The notes under the pieces were generated by a model. It had not been told where the DNA came from and ran no database searches. It saw only the letters and a list, made by a program, of their open reading frames with translations. From contig CAZBCG010000010.1 in NCBI GenBank assembly GCA_964490705.1, positions 1 to 64,000 of the forward strand: a stretch of 64,000 nucleotides of DNA, written 5' to 3'. The translations under genes were made by a program, and so were the position numbers. This stretch comes from Fodinibius sp964490705 (GTDB lineage: Bacteria > Bacteroidota > Rhodothermia > Balneolales > Balneolaceae). This document shows, piece by piece, positions 51,057 to 60,300 of this stretch (the first letter of the stretch is position 1; the number at the start of each line of letters is the position of its first letter).

Positions 51057-52586
51057 TTACTCCACATCAAATTCGATACCCTGTGCCAGCGGCATCTCAT
51101 CGCTCCAGTTGATAGTATTGGTTTGCCGACGCATATAGGCTTTCCACGCATCCGATCCCGATTCGCGTCCGCCGCCGGTTTCTTTTTCACCGCCAAACGC
51201 CCCACCGATTTCAGCGCCGCTGGTGCCCACATTAATATTGGCAATGCCGCAGTCTGATCCGCGAGCACTCAGGAAGGTTTCGGCCTCCCGCATATTCAGC
51301 GTAAACATGGAGGAGCTGAGCCCCTGTTTCACACCGTTGTGCTTGGCAATGGCTTCATCCAGATCGCTGTACTTAATCAGATACAAGATGGGAGCAAAGG
51401 TCTCTTCCTGCACAATGTCGTATTCATTTTCGGCGATAGCGATAGCGGGACGCACGTACTGTCCGCCTTCAAACTTGGGATCATCCAGTTCTTCACCGCC
51501 ATAGACGATTTCGCCGCCAGCATCTTTTACTTCTTGTAGGGCGTTTTGCATACTGTCAGTGGCCTGTTTATCAATAAGAGGACCTACCAGCGTATCTTTA
51601 TCCAGGGGATTGCCGATATTTACGCTTTTGTACATTTCAACCAATCGTTCTTTGAGCTGATCAAAAACATCTTCATGCACAATCAAGCGGCGGGTTGAGG
51701 TACATCGCTGTCCACAGGTACCCACCGAACCAAAGACTGTTGCGCGGGCCGCCATCTCGAGATCCGCATTTTCGGTAACAATGATAGCGTTGTTGCCCCC
51801 AAGCTCGAGGATGGTTTTACCCAGTCTTGCGCCCACCGTTTTAGCCACTTCTTTACCCATGCGGATGGAGCCGGTGGCTGAAATCAGTGGCAGTCGTTCA
51901 TCTTCGGTCATCCATTCGCCGACATCGCGACCGCCGGTAACAAGATTGAAAATACCTTCGGGCAGATCATTGCGCTTGAGCACTTTCGCGATAATATTTT
52001 GAACCGCAATACCACACAATGGTGTTTTTTCGGATCCTTTCCAGATCATCACATTGCCACAGATAGCGGCGATCATCGCGTTCCAGCTGTAAACGGCTAC
52101 CGGGAAGTTGAACGCCGAAATAATACCGGTGATGCCCAGTGGATGCCATTGTTCATACATGCGATGCCGGGGACGTTCGGACTGCATCGTTTTGCCGTAG
52201 AGCATGCGCGATTGACCAACGGCGAAATCACAGATGTCGATCATTTCCTGCACTTCGCCGAGTCCTTCCTGGTAAATTTTGCCCATCTCATACGTCACGA
52301 GTCGCCCCAGGTCATCTTTATGCTCGCGGAGTTCCAGGCCAATCTGGCGCACAATTTCTCCGCGTTTGGGCGCCGGAACCATCCGCCATTCCTTAAAAGT
52401 TTCCTGCGCTTTCTCTACAACCTGGTCATATTCTTCGCGGGTAGTAACGGTAGTATCAGCAATTTTCGAACCGTCAATAGGGGTGTGACTGGAGATTTTT
52501 TCGCCCTCGGAATCGCCAAGGGATTTCTGACCGGTGGATGTGCCGAGGTTCGTGCCTTCGATGCCGAGCGTCTTGAGAAAATCCAT
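51057..52586 (-). CDS. Aldehyde dehydrogenase, ALDH7 (aminoadipic-semialdehyde) type
   Basis: This is an NAD-dependent aldehyde dehydrogenase of 509 residues from the Met at 52586 (MDFLKTLGIEGTNL), the point where ALDH7 sequences begin; the longer frame to 53108 runs through the divergent TrmH gene and is not used. Catalytic Cys295 is in GTCGQRC and the Glu is in TILELGGNNAII; SAFNFPVAVYSWN is the ALDH7-specific signature. The family oxidises alpha-aminoadipic semialdehyde in lysine breakdown and other aldehydes; a lysine operon is not seen. Convergent with the DUF3078 gene. Confidence 0.92.
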   Translation of the reverse strand: MDFLKTLGIEGTNLGTSTGQKSLGDSEGEKISSHTPIDGSKIADTTVTTREEYDQVVEKAQETFKEWRMVPAPKRGEIVRQIGLELREHKDDLGRLVTYEMGKIYQEGLGEVQEMIDICDFAVGQSRMLYGKTMQSERPRHRMYEQWHPLGITGIISAFNFPVAVYSWNAMIAAICGNVMIWKGSEKTPLCGIAVQNIIAKVLKRNDLPEGIFNLVTGGRDVGEWMTEDERLPLISATGSIRMGKEVAKTVGARLGKTILELGGNNAIIVTENADLEMAARATVFGSVGTCGQRCTSTRRLIVHEDVFDQLKERLVEMYKSVNIGNPLDKDTLVGPLIDKQATDSMQNALQEVKDAGGEIVYGGEELDDPKFEGGQYVRPAIAIAENEYDIVQEETFAPILYLIKYSDLDEAIAKHNGVKQGLSSSMFTLNMREAETFLSARGSDCGIANINVGTSGAEIGGAFGGEKETGGGRESGSDAWKAYMRRQTNTINWSDEMPLAQGIEFDVE

Positions 52587-52707
52587 AAATTGGTTTGTTG
52601 ATTCGTTAAATTTTGATCCTAAAATACATATTGTCCATGAGTATTCCGCAGTCCATTCGGGGTTGGAAAGTAAAAATCCATGGGCTGCAATAAAAGATGA
52701 TCTGACT

Positions 52708-53505
52708 ATGAATATAACATCTGTGTCGAATCGGCAGGAAACCCTGCTGCGCAAGTTGAATCGAAAAAAATATCGGCAGAAAGAGCAGCTTTTTTTGATT
52801 GAAGGCGCACGTGCTGTGGAACAGGTGCTGACGAACAGGTCGGTAGATGTGCAAGCACTGTTTTTTGATGAGGACCAGCAGAATTGGCTGCAGGAATCTT
52901 GGCAAAAAGCAGTTGCTGATATCCAGGTTCGAAGCTTGTCTGGGGATCTCTTTGCCGAGGTTTCTGATACCGATACTCCACAGGGCGTGCTGGCGATCTG
53001 CCGAATGCCGAATGAGGCAACTGTTTCTGAGCTTGTATCCCAAAAAGGTATTATCGTAGCGCTTGATGCCGTGCAGGATCCCGGGAATCTGGGCACGATC
53101 ATTCGCACGGCTTCTTGGTTTGGTGCAAAAGGGATTATATCAGGAAAGGGTACGGTGGATCTGTTTCATCCCAAGGTAGTACGAGCCACGGCGGGAGCAA
53201 CGGGCAGCCTGCCGTTTATGAATGGGGAACTTGCAGGTATTTTTCCTGAGTTTGAACAACAGAACTGGCCGATTTATTTCTTGGATGCCGGTGATGACGC
53301 GACGGATTTGGCAACAATTCCATCCCAAGAAAAGGCCGTGCTGGTAGTGGGGAATGAGGCACATGGCGTTCGGTCCGAATTGATGAATGGACGAGGTTCA
53401 AAAGTCCGTATTTCGTCACCGGCTAACAATCCCAGTGTGGAGAGCTTGAATGTAGCAGTGGCCACCTCTATTGCGCTATATGGATTTGTTGACAAGCTGG
53501 ATTAA
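52708..53505 (+). CDS. TrmH-family RNA 2'-O-methyltransferase (SpoU class)
   Basis: This is a 265-residue SPOUT enzyme from ATG 52708 (MNITSVSNRQETLLRKLNRKKYRQKEQLFLIEG). An N-terminal RNA-binding segment (EGARAVEQVL) leads to motifs ALDAVQDPGNLGTIIRTA, VVGNEAHGVRSE and SPANNPSVESLNVAVATSIALYGF, the SAM-binding knot. The usual target is a ribose in 23S rRNA or tRNA; which one is not known here. It is divergent from the ALDH gene with a 121-bp space. Confidence 0.93.
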   Translation: MNITSVSNRQETLLRKLNRKKYRQKEQLFLIEGARAVEQVLTNRSVDVQALFFDEDQQNWLQESWQKAVADIQVRSLSGDLFAEVSDTDTPQGVLAICRMPNEATVSELVSQKGIIVALDAVQDPGNLGTIIRTASWFGAKGIISGKGTVDLFHPKVVRATAGATGSLPFMNGELAGIFPEFEQQNWPIYFLDAGDDATDLATIPSQEKAVLVVGNEAHGVRSELMNGRGSKVRISSPANNPSVESLNVAVATSIALYGFVDKLD

Positions 53506-53613
53506 TCTTTCATTAAGATTGCAATAATAATTGCTTCTGGTCAGGCTATTCAATAACGTTGAAACAAGGCAGGATTTCAGCACTGTTGTTCTTTAATATA
53601 AAATTGATGCTTT

Positions 53614-54945
53614 ATGTCCAGAGATAAGTCCACGAAGATTTTCGTTCTCGATACCTCTGTTCTTTTATACGATTCTGATGCCGTCAAAAACTTCCAGAAA
53701 AACGATATTGCTATTCCTATTACCGTATTGGAAGAGATTGACACCTTTAAGAAAGGCAATAACGTCATAAATTTACATGCCCGGGAATTCAGCCGCTATC
53801 TCGACAAAATTTCCGACAAGAATATGCTGCAGCAGTGGATTCCCCTGAACGGGGAAACCCACGGCAAGCTGCGGGTATTGAATAATGAGGACAGTGAAGT
53901 CGATTCGGCAGAAATTTTTGGCAAGAAGAAAAATGATCATCGCATTCTCAACTCGGTGCTCAAGCTGATGGAAGAGGAGTCCGAAAAGAAGGTGGTGCTC
54001 GTTTCCAAAGACATCAACCTGCGTATTAAGGCGCGGGCGCTGAATATCGAGGCCGAGGATTACGAGACGATTCGCATCAAGGATATTGATCACCTCTACA
54101 AGGGTAAAACCGAGATAAAATATGAGAATTCGGAGCTTATTGACCGCCTCTATGAACAAGGACAGCTGGAGCGGGAAGAGATTACTGATGAAAAGCCAAC
54201 AAGCAATCATTTTTATATCCTGAAAAATCATTCCAGCTCGGCGCTGGGTTATTACAATGCGCAGAAAGATCTTATTGAACCGGTTCATCGTAATACGGCC
54301 TATGGCGTGACGCCGCGCAATGCCGAACAAACCTTTGCACTGCAAGCGATTATGAATCCTGATAACCTGCTGGTGACCATCACCGGCGCGGCTGGAACAG
54401 GAAAAACGCTGTTGGCACTGGCCGGAGCCTTGGAGCAACGCCGCAATTATCATCAGATTTTCTTGGCGCGACCGATTGTGCCGCTCAGCAATAATGATAT
54501 TGGCTATCTGCCGGGCGATATCAACTCGAAGATTGATCCCTACATGCAGCCGCTTTGGGATAACCTGTCGTTTATTAAGAATCAATTTCCCGAGACCAGC
54601 AAGAAATATCAAAAAGTGGAGAAGATGGTCGAGAATGATAAGCTCCGCATTATTCCGCTGGCGTATATACGGGGTCGCAGTCTCTCGAATGTCATTTTTA
54701 TTGTGGATGAGGCTCAAAATCTGACGCCGCACGAAGTGAAGACGATCATCACGCGGGCCGGAGAAAACACCAAGATAATTTTCACCGGGGATATTTACCA
54801 GATCGATACGCCGTACCTCGATACCCAAAGTAACGGATTATCATTTTTGGTGGATCGCATGCACGACAACGATCTGTATGCGCATATCAACCTCGAAAAA
54901 GGAGAGCGCTCCAAGCTGGCGAACCTGGCCAGCGAATTATTGTGA
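53614..54945 (+). CDS. PIN-PhoH fusion (YlaK-type) RNA-processing ATPase
   Basis: This is a 443-residue protein. Residues about 8-150 are a PIN nuclease domain (FVLDTSVLLYD, Asp13; VLEEIDTFKKG), and about 230-443 a PhoH ATPase: Walker A GAAGTGKT (258-265), Walker B IFIVDEAQNLTPHE and RGRSLSNV. The PIN-PhoH pair is thought to be an RNA-unwinding ribonuclease. It stands alone and is followed by a gap full of palindromic repeats. Confidence 0.93.
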   Translation: MSRDKSTKIFVLDTSVLLYDSDAVKNFQKNDIAIPITVLEEIDTFKKGNNVINLHAREFSRYLDKISDKNMLQQWIPLNGETHGKLRVLNNEDSEVDSAEIFGKKKNDHRILNSVLKLMEEESEKKVVLVSKDINLRIKARALNIEAEDYETIRIKDIDHLYKGKTEIKYENSELIDRLYEQGQLEREEITDEKPTSNHFYILKNHSSSALGYYNAQKDLIEPVHRNTAYGVTPRNAEQTFALQAIMNPDNLLVTITGAAGTGKTLLALAGALEQRRNYHQIFLARPIVPLSNNDIGYLPGDINSKIDPYMQPLWDNLSFIKNQFPETSKKYQKVEKMVENDKLRIIPLAYIRGRSLSNVIFIVDEAQNLTPHEVKTIITRAGENTKIIFTGDIYQIDTPYLDTQSNGLSFLVDRMHDNDLYAHINLEKGERSKLANLASELL

Positions 54946-54960
54946 TAAAACACAGATCTT

Positions 54961-55200
54961 TCCTTAACGCCTGCTAGCCGAAGCCTTTGGCGTAGGCTGG
55001 GTCGAGATGACGACCATAAACCCCTTCCGTTATTTCGAGTAAAACGAGAAATCTTTGTTTTTATAGTCGGAAATCGGCCGCGGATCAGCACAGATTAGTA
55101 CGGATTTGATCTGTGAAAATCTGCGGCTAATTATACTGTCGCAAGCGTCTCGCTTGTGACAATGTTATTTTAGCATCTGTTGAAATCTGTGTAAATAAGT
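54961..55200. repeat. Cluster of degenerate palindromic repeats
   Basis: Several old elements sit side by side between phoH and the flavoprotein gene. AGCCGAAGCC with GGCGTAGGCT (54976-54999) is an imperfect palindrome. TTATTTCGAGT and ACGAGAAATC (about 55030-55053) are another. CGGATCAG, CACAGATTAG and TACGGATTTG (about 55080-55110) step by 10 bases and face GATCTGTGAAAATCTGCGGC on the other side. GTCGCAAGCG (55138-55147) is inverted as CGCTTGTGAC (55151-55160) with one G-U. No gene of believable length lies here. Confidence 0.6.
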
Positions 55201-55202
55201 GG

Positions 55203-56429
55203 CTAACCAATGTTTTGAGCTGCAATCCATCCCGTAGTCCACGCCGATTGAAAATTATAGCCTCCCGTAATGCCGTCAATATTCAGCACTTCGCCGGCAA
55301 AATATAAATTGGGACATTTCTTGCTCTCCATCGTGCCCATATTGATTTCATCCAGTGGAATGCCGCCGCTGGTTACAAACTCATCCTTGTAGGTCGTTTT
55401 GCCCTGGATCTCATAAGTCGCAGCGGTAAGTGTCTGCGTAAGCTCGTGGATCTGCTTGTTCGACAATTCCGCCCAGCGTTTCTCCGGGGATATATTTGCC
55501 AGTTCTAAAAATCGCTTCCACAGCCGGTTTGGGATGGCAAACTGATCTTGCTTGTCGGCTTGCTTTCGGGCATTGTTATCCCGAAGACGATTGAGTATTT
55601 CGCGGACCTCGTGTTCTTTCTTCGGATGCAGCCAGTTGACCTTGATCGTAAATCGGTACTCTTCGTCATAAAGATAGGGCGCCGCCCAAGATGAGGTCTT
55701 GAGTACAGCCGGCCCGCTCAATCCCCAGTGCGTAATCAAAATGGGACCAGTATGCTGGTAAGATGTACCTTTGATTTCGACGGATCCCTGTTCGACAGAA
55801 ATACCGGCCAGGTCCTCGAAAATTTTATCCCGAAAGTTGAAGGTAAATAGGGAGGGAACGGGTTCAACAATAGAATGACCGAGATCAGCCAGCCAATCAT
55901 ATGTTTTACGTCGATTCGATCCGCCCGTGGCAATGACAACGGCATCAAATATTTGGGATGATTCATTGCGCACATCAAGGCGATAGGAATGTTGGTCTGC
56001 TGTTTCTATAGCATCAACTTTAGTTTTTGTCTTGATGCTTACACCGTGTTTGTTGGCTTCCCTTTTCAGGCAGTTGATGATGGTTGCGGAGTCATCGGTG
56101 GTGGGAAACATGCGTCCGTCGCTCTCGGTTTTGAGGTCGATTCCCCGATCTTCAAACCACGTGACGGTATCCTCCGCCTGAAACTGTTCGAATGCCCAGC
56201 GCAGCTCTTTGGACCCGCGCGGATAAGCGTTGGCAAGGATCTCGGGATCAAAGCAGTGGTGGGTAACATTACAGCGTCCACCGCCCGAAATACGGACTTT
56301 CGACATTACTTCGCGACTCTTTTCGAAAATGGTGACGTCCAGATCGGGATTGCGTCGTGCCGTATTGATCCCGGCAAAAAATCCCGCTGCACCGCCGCCG
56401 ATAACTGCAATGTTTTTCGTTTTTGCCAT
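55203..56429 (-). CDS. BaiN/RdsA-type NAD(P)/FAD-dependent oxidoreductase
   Basis: This is a 408-residue flavoprotein with the FAD motif IAVIGGGAAGFFAG near the N-terminus and the HI0933-like family pattern (GGGRCNVTHHCFDPE, GVSIKTKTKV, ATGG, GGIPLDEINMGTMESKKCPNLYFAGEVLNIDGITGGYN). Relatives have been linked to bile-acid and aminoacetone-type chemistry, but most members have no known role. It begins 5 bp after the murI stop, so the two are transcribed together. Confidence 0.93.
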   Translation of the reverse strand: MAKTKNIAVIGGGAAGFFAGINTARRNPDLDVTIFEKSREVMSKVRISGGGRCNVTHHCFDPEILANAYPRGSKELRWAFEQFQAEDTVTWFEDRGIDLKTESDGRMFPTTDDSATIINCLKREANKHGVSIKTKTKVDAIETADQHSYRLDVRNESSQIFDAVVIATGGSNRRKTYDWLADLGHSIVEPVPSLFTFNFRDKIFEDLAGISVEQGSVEIKGTSYQHTGPILITHWGLSGPAVLKTSSWAAPYLYDEEYRFTIKVNWLHPKKEHEVREILNRLRDNNARKQADKQDQFAIPNRLWKRFLELANISPEKRWAELSNKQIHELTQTLTAATYEIQGKTTYKDEFVTSGGIPLDEINMGTMESKKCPNLYFAGEVLNIDGITGGYNFQSAWTTGWIAAQNIG

Positions 56430-56434
56430 AGCAA

Positions 56435-57256
56435 TTACAGCTGAATAAACTCCGAACTTATTGCATCACCCCAGAAGAAATTTGCATGAGCATCAAAATC
56501 CTCAGTAGAATCCGTGGTAAGGAATCGACGGTTCCCGCCCATAGAGCATTTTTCGGCCATCTCGGGATGCCGATCCAAATAATCAGCCAGACTTTTCGCA
56601 ACAATTTTGCCCTGGCTCAAAACCGTGATATCATCTCCAACGAACTGCTGTATTTTGTCCATCAGAAGCGGATAGTGCGTGCAGGCAAGCAACAGCGTGT
56701 CTATTTTATTGGATTTCGAAAGAATACCTTCGATATGCTGTTTGACAAAATAGTCGGCGCCGGCACTGTCGTATTCCCGATTTTCAACCAGCGGCACCCA
56801 CATTGGGCAAGCTTCCTGATAAACCTCCAGTTCTGGAAACTGATGCTCAATCTCCATCACATAGGAGTTCGAATTGACTGTGCCGCTGGTCCCGAGAACG
56901 CCCACATGACCGGTTTTGGAAAAGTCACCGATCACTTCTGCCGTGGGACGAATCACGCCCAGCACTCTGCGATCGGGATCAATTTGGGGCAGATTTTTTT
57001 GTTGAATAGTTCGGAGGGCCTTGGCCGAAGCCGTGTTGCAGGCCAGAATAACTAAGTGACAATTTTGGGAGAACAGATACTTCACGCATTCCAGCGTGTA
57101 ATGGTAAATCGTGTCAAATGAGCGGGTGCCATATGGCGATCGGGCGTTGTCGCCGAGGTAGAGATAGTCGTATTCCGGCAGTTCTTCGACAATATCCTTC
57201 ATGACGGTTAAACCGCCATAACCAGAGTCAAAAATACCGATAGGAGCTGTACTCAT
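56435..57256 (-). CDS. murI: Glutamate racemase
   Basis: MurI makes D-glutamate for peptidoglycan. The 273-residue protein has GIFDSGYGGLTVMKDI, YLGDNARSPYG, ACNTASAKAL (Cys73) and LLACTHYPLL (Cys192), the two acid/base cysteines. It precedes the flavoprotein gene by 5 bp. A heptad repeat lies upstream of its start. Confidence 0.96.
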   Translation of the reverse strand: MSTAPIGIFDSGYGGLTVMKDIVEELPEYDYLYLGDNARSPYGTRSFDTIYHYTLECVKYLFSQNCHLVILACNTASAKALRTIQQKNLPQIDPDRRVLGVIRPTAEVIGDFSKTGHVGVLGTSGTVNSNSYVMEIEHQFPELEVYQEACPMWVPLVENREYDSAGADYFVKQHIEGILSKSNKIDTLLLACTHYPLLMDKIQQFVGDDITVLSQGKIVAKSLADYLDRHPEMAEKCSMGGNRRFLTTDSTEDFDAHANFFWGDAISSEFIQL

Positions 57257-57261
57257 TCGAG

Positions 57262-57343
57262 AATCAGGAATTGATAATTATAAGATTGAAAAGAAGGCTA
57301 AAGTAAGAAAAATAATCCAATTCTTAATTCGCAACTCAGAACT
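57262..57343. repeat. Heptad-periodic inverted repeat, ARTTNNN type
   Basis: Left arm, forward strand: AATCAGG, AATTGAT, AATTATA, AGATTGA (57262-57289). Right arm, reverse strand: AGTTCTG, AGTTGCG, AATTAAG, AATTGGA (57343 down to 57316). It lies between the giant surface protein and murI, co-directional genes; the TAA stop of the surface protein (57345-57347) is one base away from the first right-arm heptad. Confidence 0.65.
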
Positions 57344-57344
57344 C

Positions 57345-60300
57345 TTACTTTAACGGACGTGCCAGTACAACGGTTTTTTTGAAGGCTTTATCACTGCCGG
57401 AGGCACTGTCGTAGGCTTCGAATACGACAATATAAATGCCGATTCGATTTCGTCCGCCGTCGCCTTTGCGTCCATTCCAGATGAGCTGACTTTCAAAACC
57501 GGCCTGTTTGCCGTCGGCCAGCTCGCGCACCATGCGTCCGTACCGATCATAGATATGGACTTTAATCAGGTAGTCTTGGTGGTCGAGCTTGTAATTGATA
57601 AACAGGTTATCATTGTTACCATTGCCATCGGGCGTAAAGGGATTGGGCGTAAAACTGATGCCCGTTTCGTCTGGAGCCTGACTTTCTCCCTGATAAATGG
57701 AATTCTCCTGATTGGGTGTTCCACCTTTCGAATTTACACTGGACCCCCAGTTGGAATCGTCATTGCTGGGACCGCTTGGGGTAATACGTTCGAGGGATAC
57801 GCCTCGCGTATCAATCAGATTGGGATTTTGCCAGGTTTCATCATAAAAGACGGAATCAATATTGGCACCAGTGCTGTCAGAAATAAAGATGCCATCGCCC
57901 GAAGAGGCCAGGCTCAGGGTAGTGCGATCTATCCGCATGATGGATTGCAGGTTGGATGATTCGAGATCGAAAAAGTTGGCTACCATGCTTTCTGCAAAAG
58001 TGGTTGCCTCGTCGGCATAGACGAGCACTTTACCCTGCGCTGGCACCCATTTTGCCGTACTGGATACCGGCTGCAGTTCACGGACATCTCCATCTTCATC
58101 GGGTGCGTCGTGCAGCACAAGTCCCTCCAGCGAAATGGCGTAATCACGGGTATTGCGGAGCTCGATATATTCGCTCTGATCCGGTTGGTTGTCGTCGGGC
58201 TCGTCAAGCGGATTGTACATGATTTCGTTAATGACAAGATCTTTTTCGGATGCATTCATTGGCTGTGCAACCGCCACTTCGGATTGCTGGGCGGTATTGC
58301 CTTTTATATCCGTCAGGTTTTGAACGACGATGGAGGTTCCATTGGCCACGGTTTTCTTGGTTCGACTTTGAGGGGAATCCAGGATAATGACATTACCGTT
58401 GGTGGAATCAAAAGAGACAACATTCAGTGGCTGATCGCTAAGCAAAAATTGCAGATCGTCGGTCAGTTCGATAAACTCATTGAACTGTACTTCGTAGTTA
58501 CCATCAGAACGCACCTTGGAAAAAATAACTTCGGGCGGGCTGGTATCAGGGCTGAACGTAACGTTTTGTTGTCCTCCTGAACTGCCATTTTCACTGGTAC
58601 TGGTCTCCCAGTTTGAAGCATCATTCGAAGCGGCCAGTGGGTCTTTTCGTTCAAGGGAGGTTCCTTCCTCATTGCCTCCCCAGCTTTGCGAATATCGCAG
58701 TGAATCTATGGTGACTCCATTTTGATTACGCAGATATACCGCATCCGGGGTATTGTTGTTAAGCGAAGGGAAGCCACTGATTGCATAGCCGTTGCTGCCC
58801 ACATTTGTAGCGAAAATATTGCTCCCCGTGAGTACAATATATCCCCCGGCCCGAAGCTTTTTGTTTTGGCTGATTGATGTTGTACCAACGGCATCTCCAA
58901 CGACCCAATTCGTAAGGTCAAAATTATTGGTGCTGGTATTATATAATTCGATAAAGTCAGCCTTTCCGCTTGAGCCGGGATTATATAAAATTTCGTTAAT
59001 TACAATATCGCCCCGTTGTGCTTCTTCGATCTGCAGGTATTCCACTTCCTTCGTTGTGGATTGGAGCGTGTTGCCAAATACATCCGAAATATTGGATACA
59101 GTGACATCATAGGTAGTGCCCGACTCCAGGTCTTGATTTAAGAACAGTTGTACACTGTCATCGTTGGCGGCAATTAACTGGATATCTCGACTGGGGCTAA
59201 TTTGGTAATTTTCTTGATCACTGGCTGAGGAGGATGTGACTCGTTCGGAGAATTCAAGCTGTAAACTTGATTGATCAATAGTGAAAAGCTCTTCGAAGGT
59301 GGGGGGCGTTTCATCCGGTTCAATCAGGTTGGTACTGCCTGGTGTTCCGAACCCGTTGGGAGAGTTTCCCCAATTTTCCTGAAATGTACCTGAAACGGCC
59401 GTGGTACGCCGTTCGAGCGCTACTTCGTTGCCGCCCCAATCAGAGGTAAATCGCAGAGAATCGAGCTGTATGCCGTTATTGTCATGTAGGACAATGTCAT
59501 CGCCGCTGTTATTAAGGGCTGGAAAGTTAGGCATGCTCACCAGCGCAATATCGGGATAATCCGAAAGCAGGGTATTGTCGGGCGCGATAACGGCAAAACT
59601 GTCCGGCGGGACGACAAATTGGGAATTCGTAATAACGTTTTTGTTGCCTCTGTTGTCGCTGAGGGTCCATCCTTGCAGATCAAATGATTCAGATGTGGGA
59701 TTATAAATTTCGACATATTCGGTACTGCCGGAGATGGGATCAAAACTGAACTCGTTGACAAAAACATCGCCCGGACTCACCGGTGATACTTCGTAATAGG
59801 TAAAAGAGGTATCTGTGGGAGCGATGGCATTGGCAAAGACATCGGTAATATTTTGTGTTGTCAACTCATAGGTTACCGCATTCTGGAGATTATCATCTAG
59901 TACGAGATGTACGTTTCGGTTGTCGGATAGCTGAGCATCTATTACGGCGGGGCTGCCCGAAAGCGTGTAATTTGTGGTATTTTCAGCGGTAGAGGCATCC
60001 AGCTGTTCCGAAAAGCGAAGCTCCAACTCAGTATTGCTAAGCACAGCAAAGTTAACCAATAATGGAGGATTGTTATCCGGTGGTACCTGATTAGCACGGC
60101 CCGGGGTCCCAAAACCATTGGGTGATTCGCCCCAGTTTGGTTGATAAAATCCTGCCACATCAATACTGCGTCGTTCCAGGGCCACTTCATCGGATCCCCA
60201 GTTTGAGGTATAAGCCAGCGAATCGAGAAGTGTGCCACTGTTGTTTTTAATGATGATTTGGTCGCCGCCATTATTGAGGGACGGAAATTCATTCATCACT

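Noticed and set aside
52534..52707. 58-residue N-terminal extension of the TrmH-family protein
   Set aside because: It overlaps the ALDH 5' end; the SPOUT family begins at MNITSVSNRQ (52708).
52587..53108. Extra 174 residues at the N-terminus of the aldehyde dehydrogenase
   Set aside because: They run antisense through the TrmH-family gene and do not resemble ALDH; the family starts at MDFLKTLG (52586).
53773..54828. Long reverse-strand reading frame (351 codons) inside the PIN-PhoH gene
   Set aside because: It is the antisense shadow of a gene with clear Walker and PIN motifs; the reverse translation has no domain pattern.
56486..57055. 189-codon forward frame antisense to murI
   Set aside because: murI is certain by its two catalytic cysteines; the forward frame lacks any start signal or motif.
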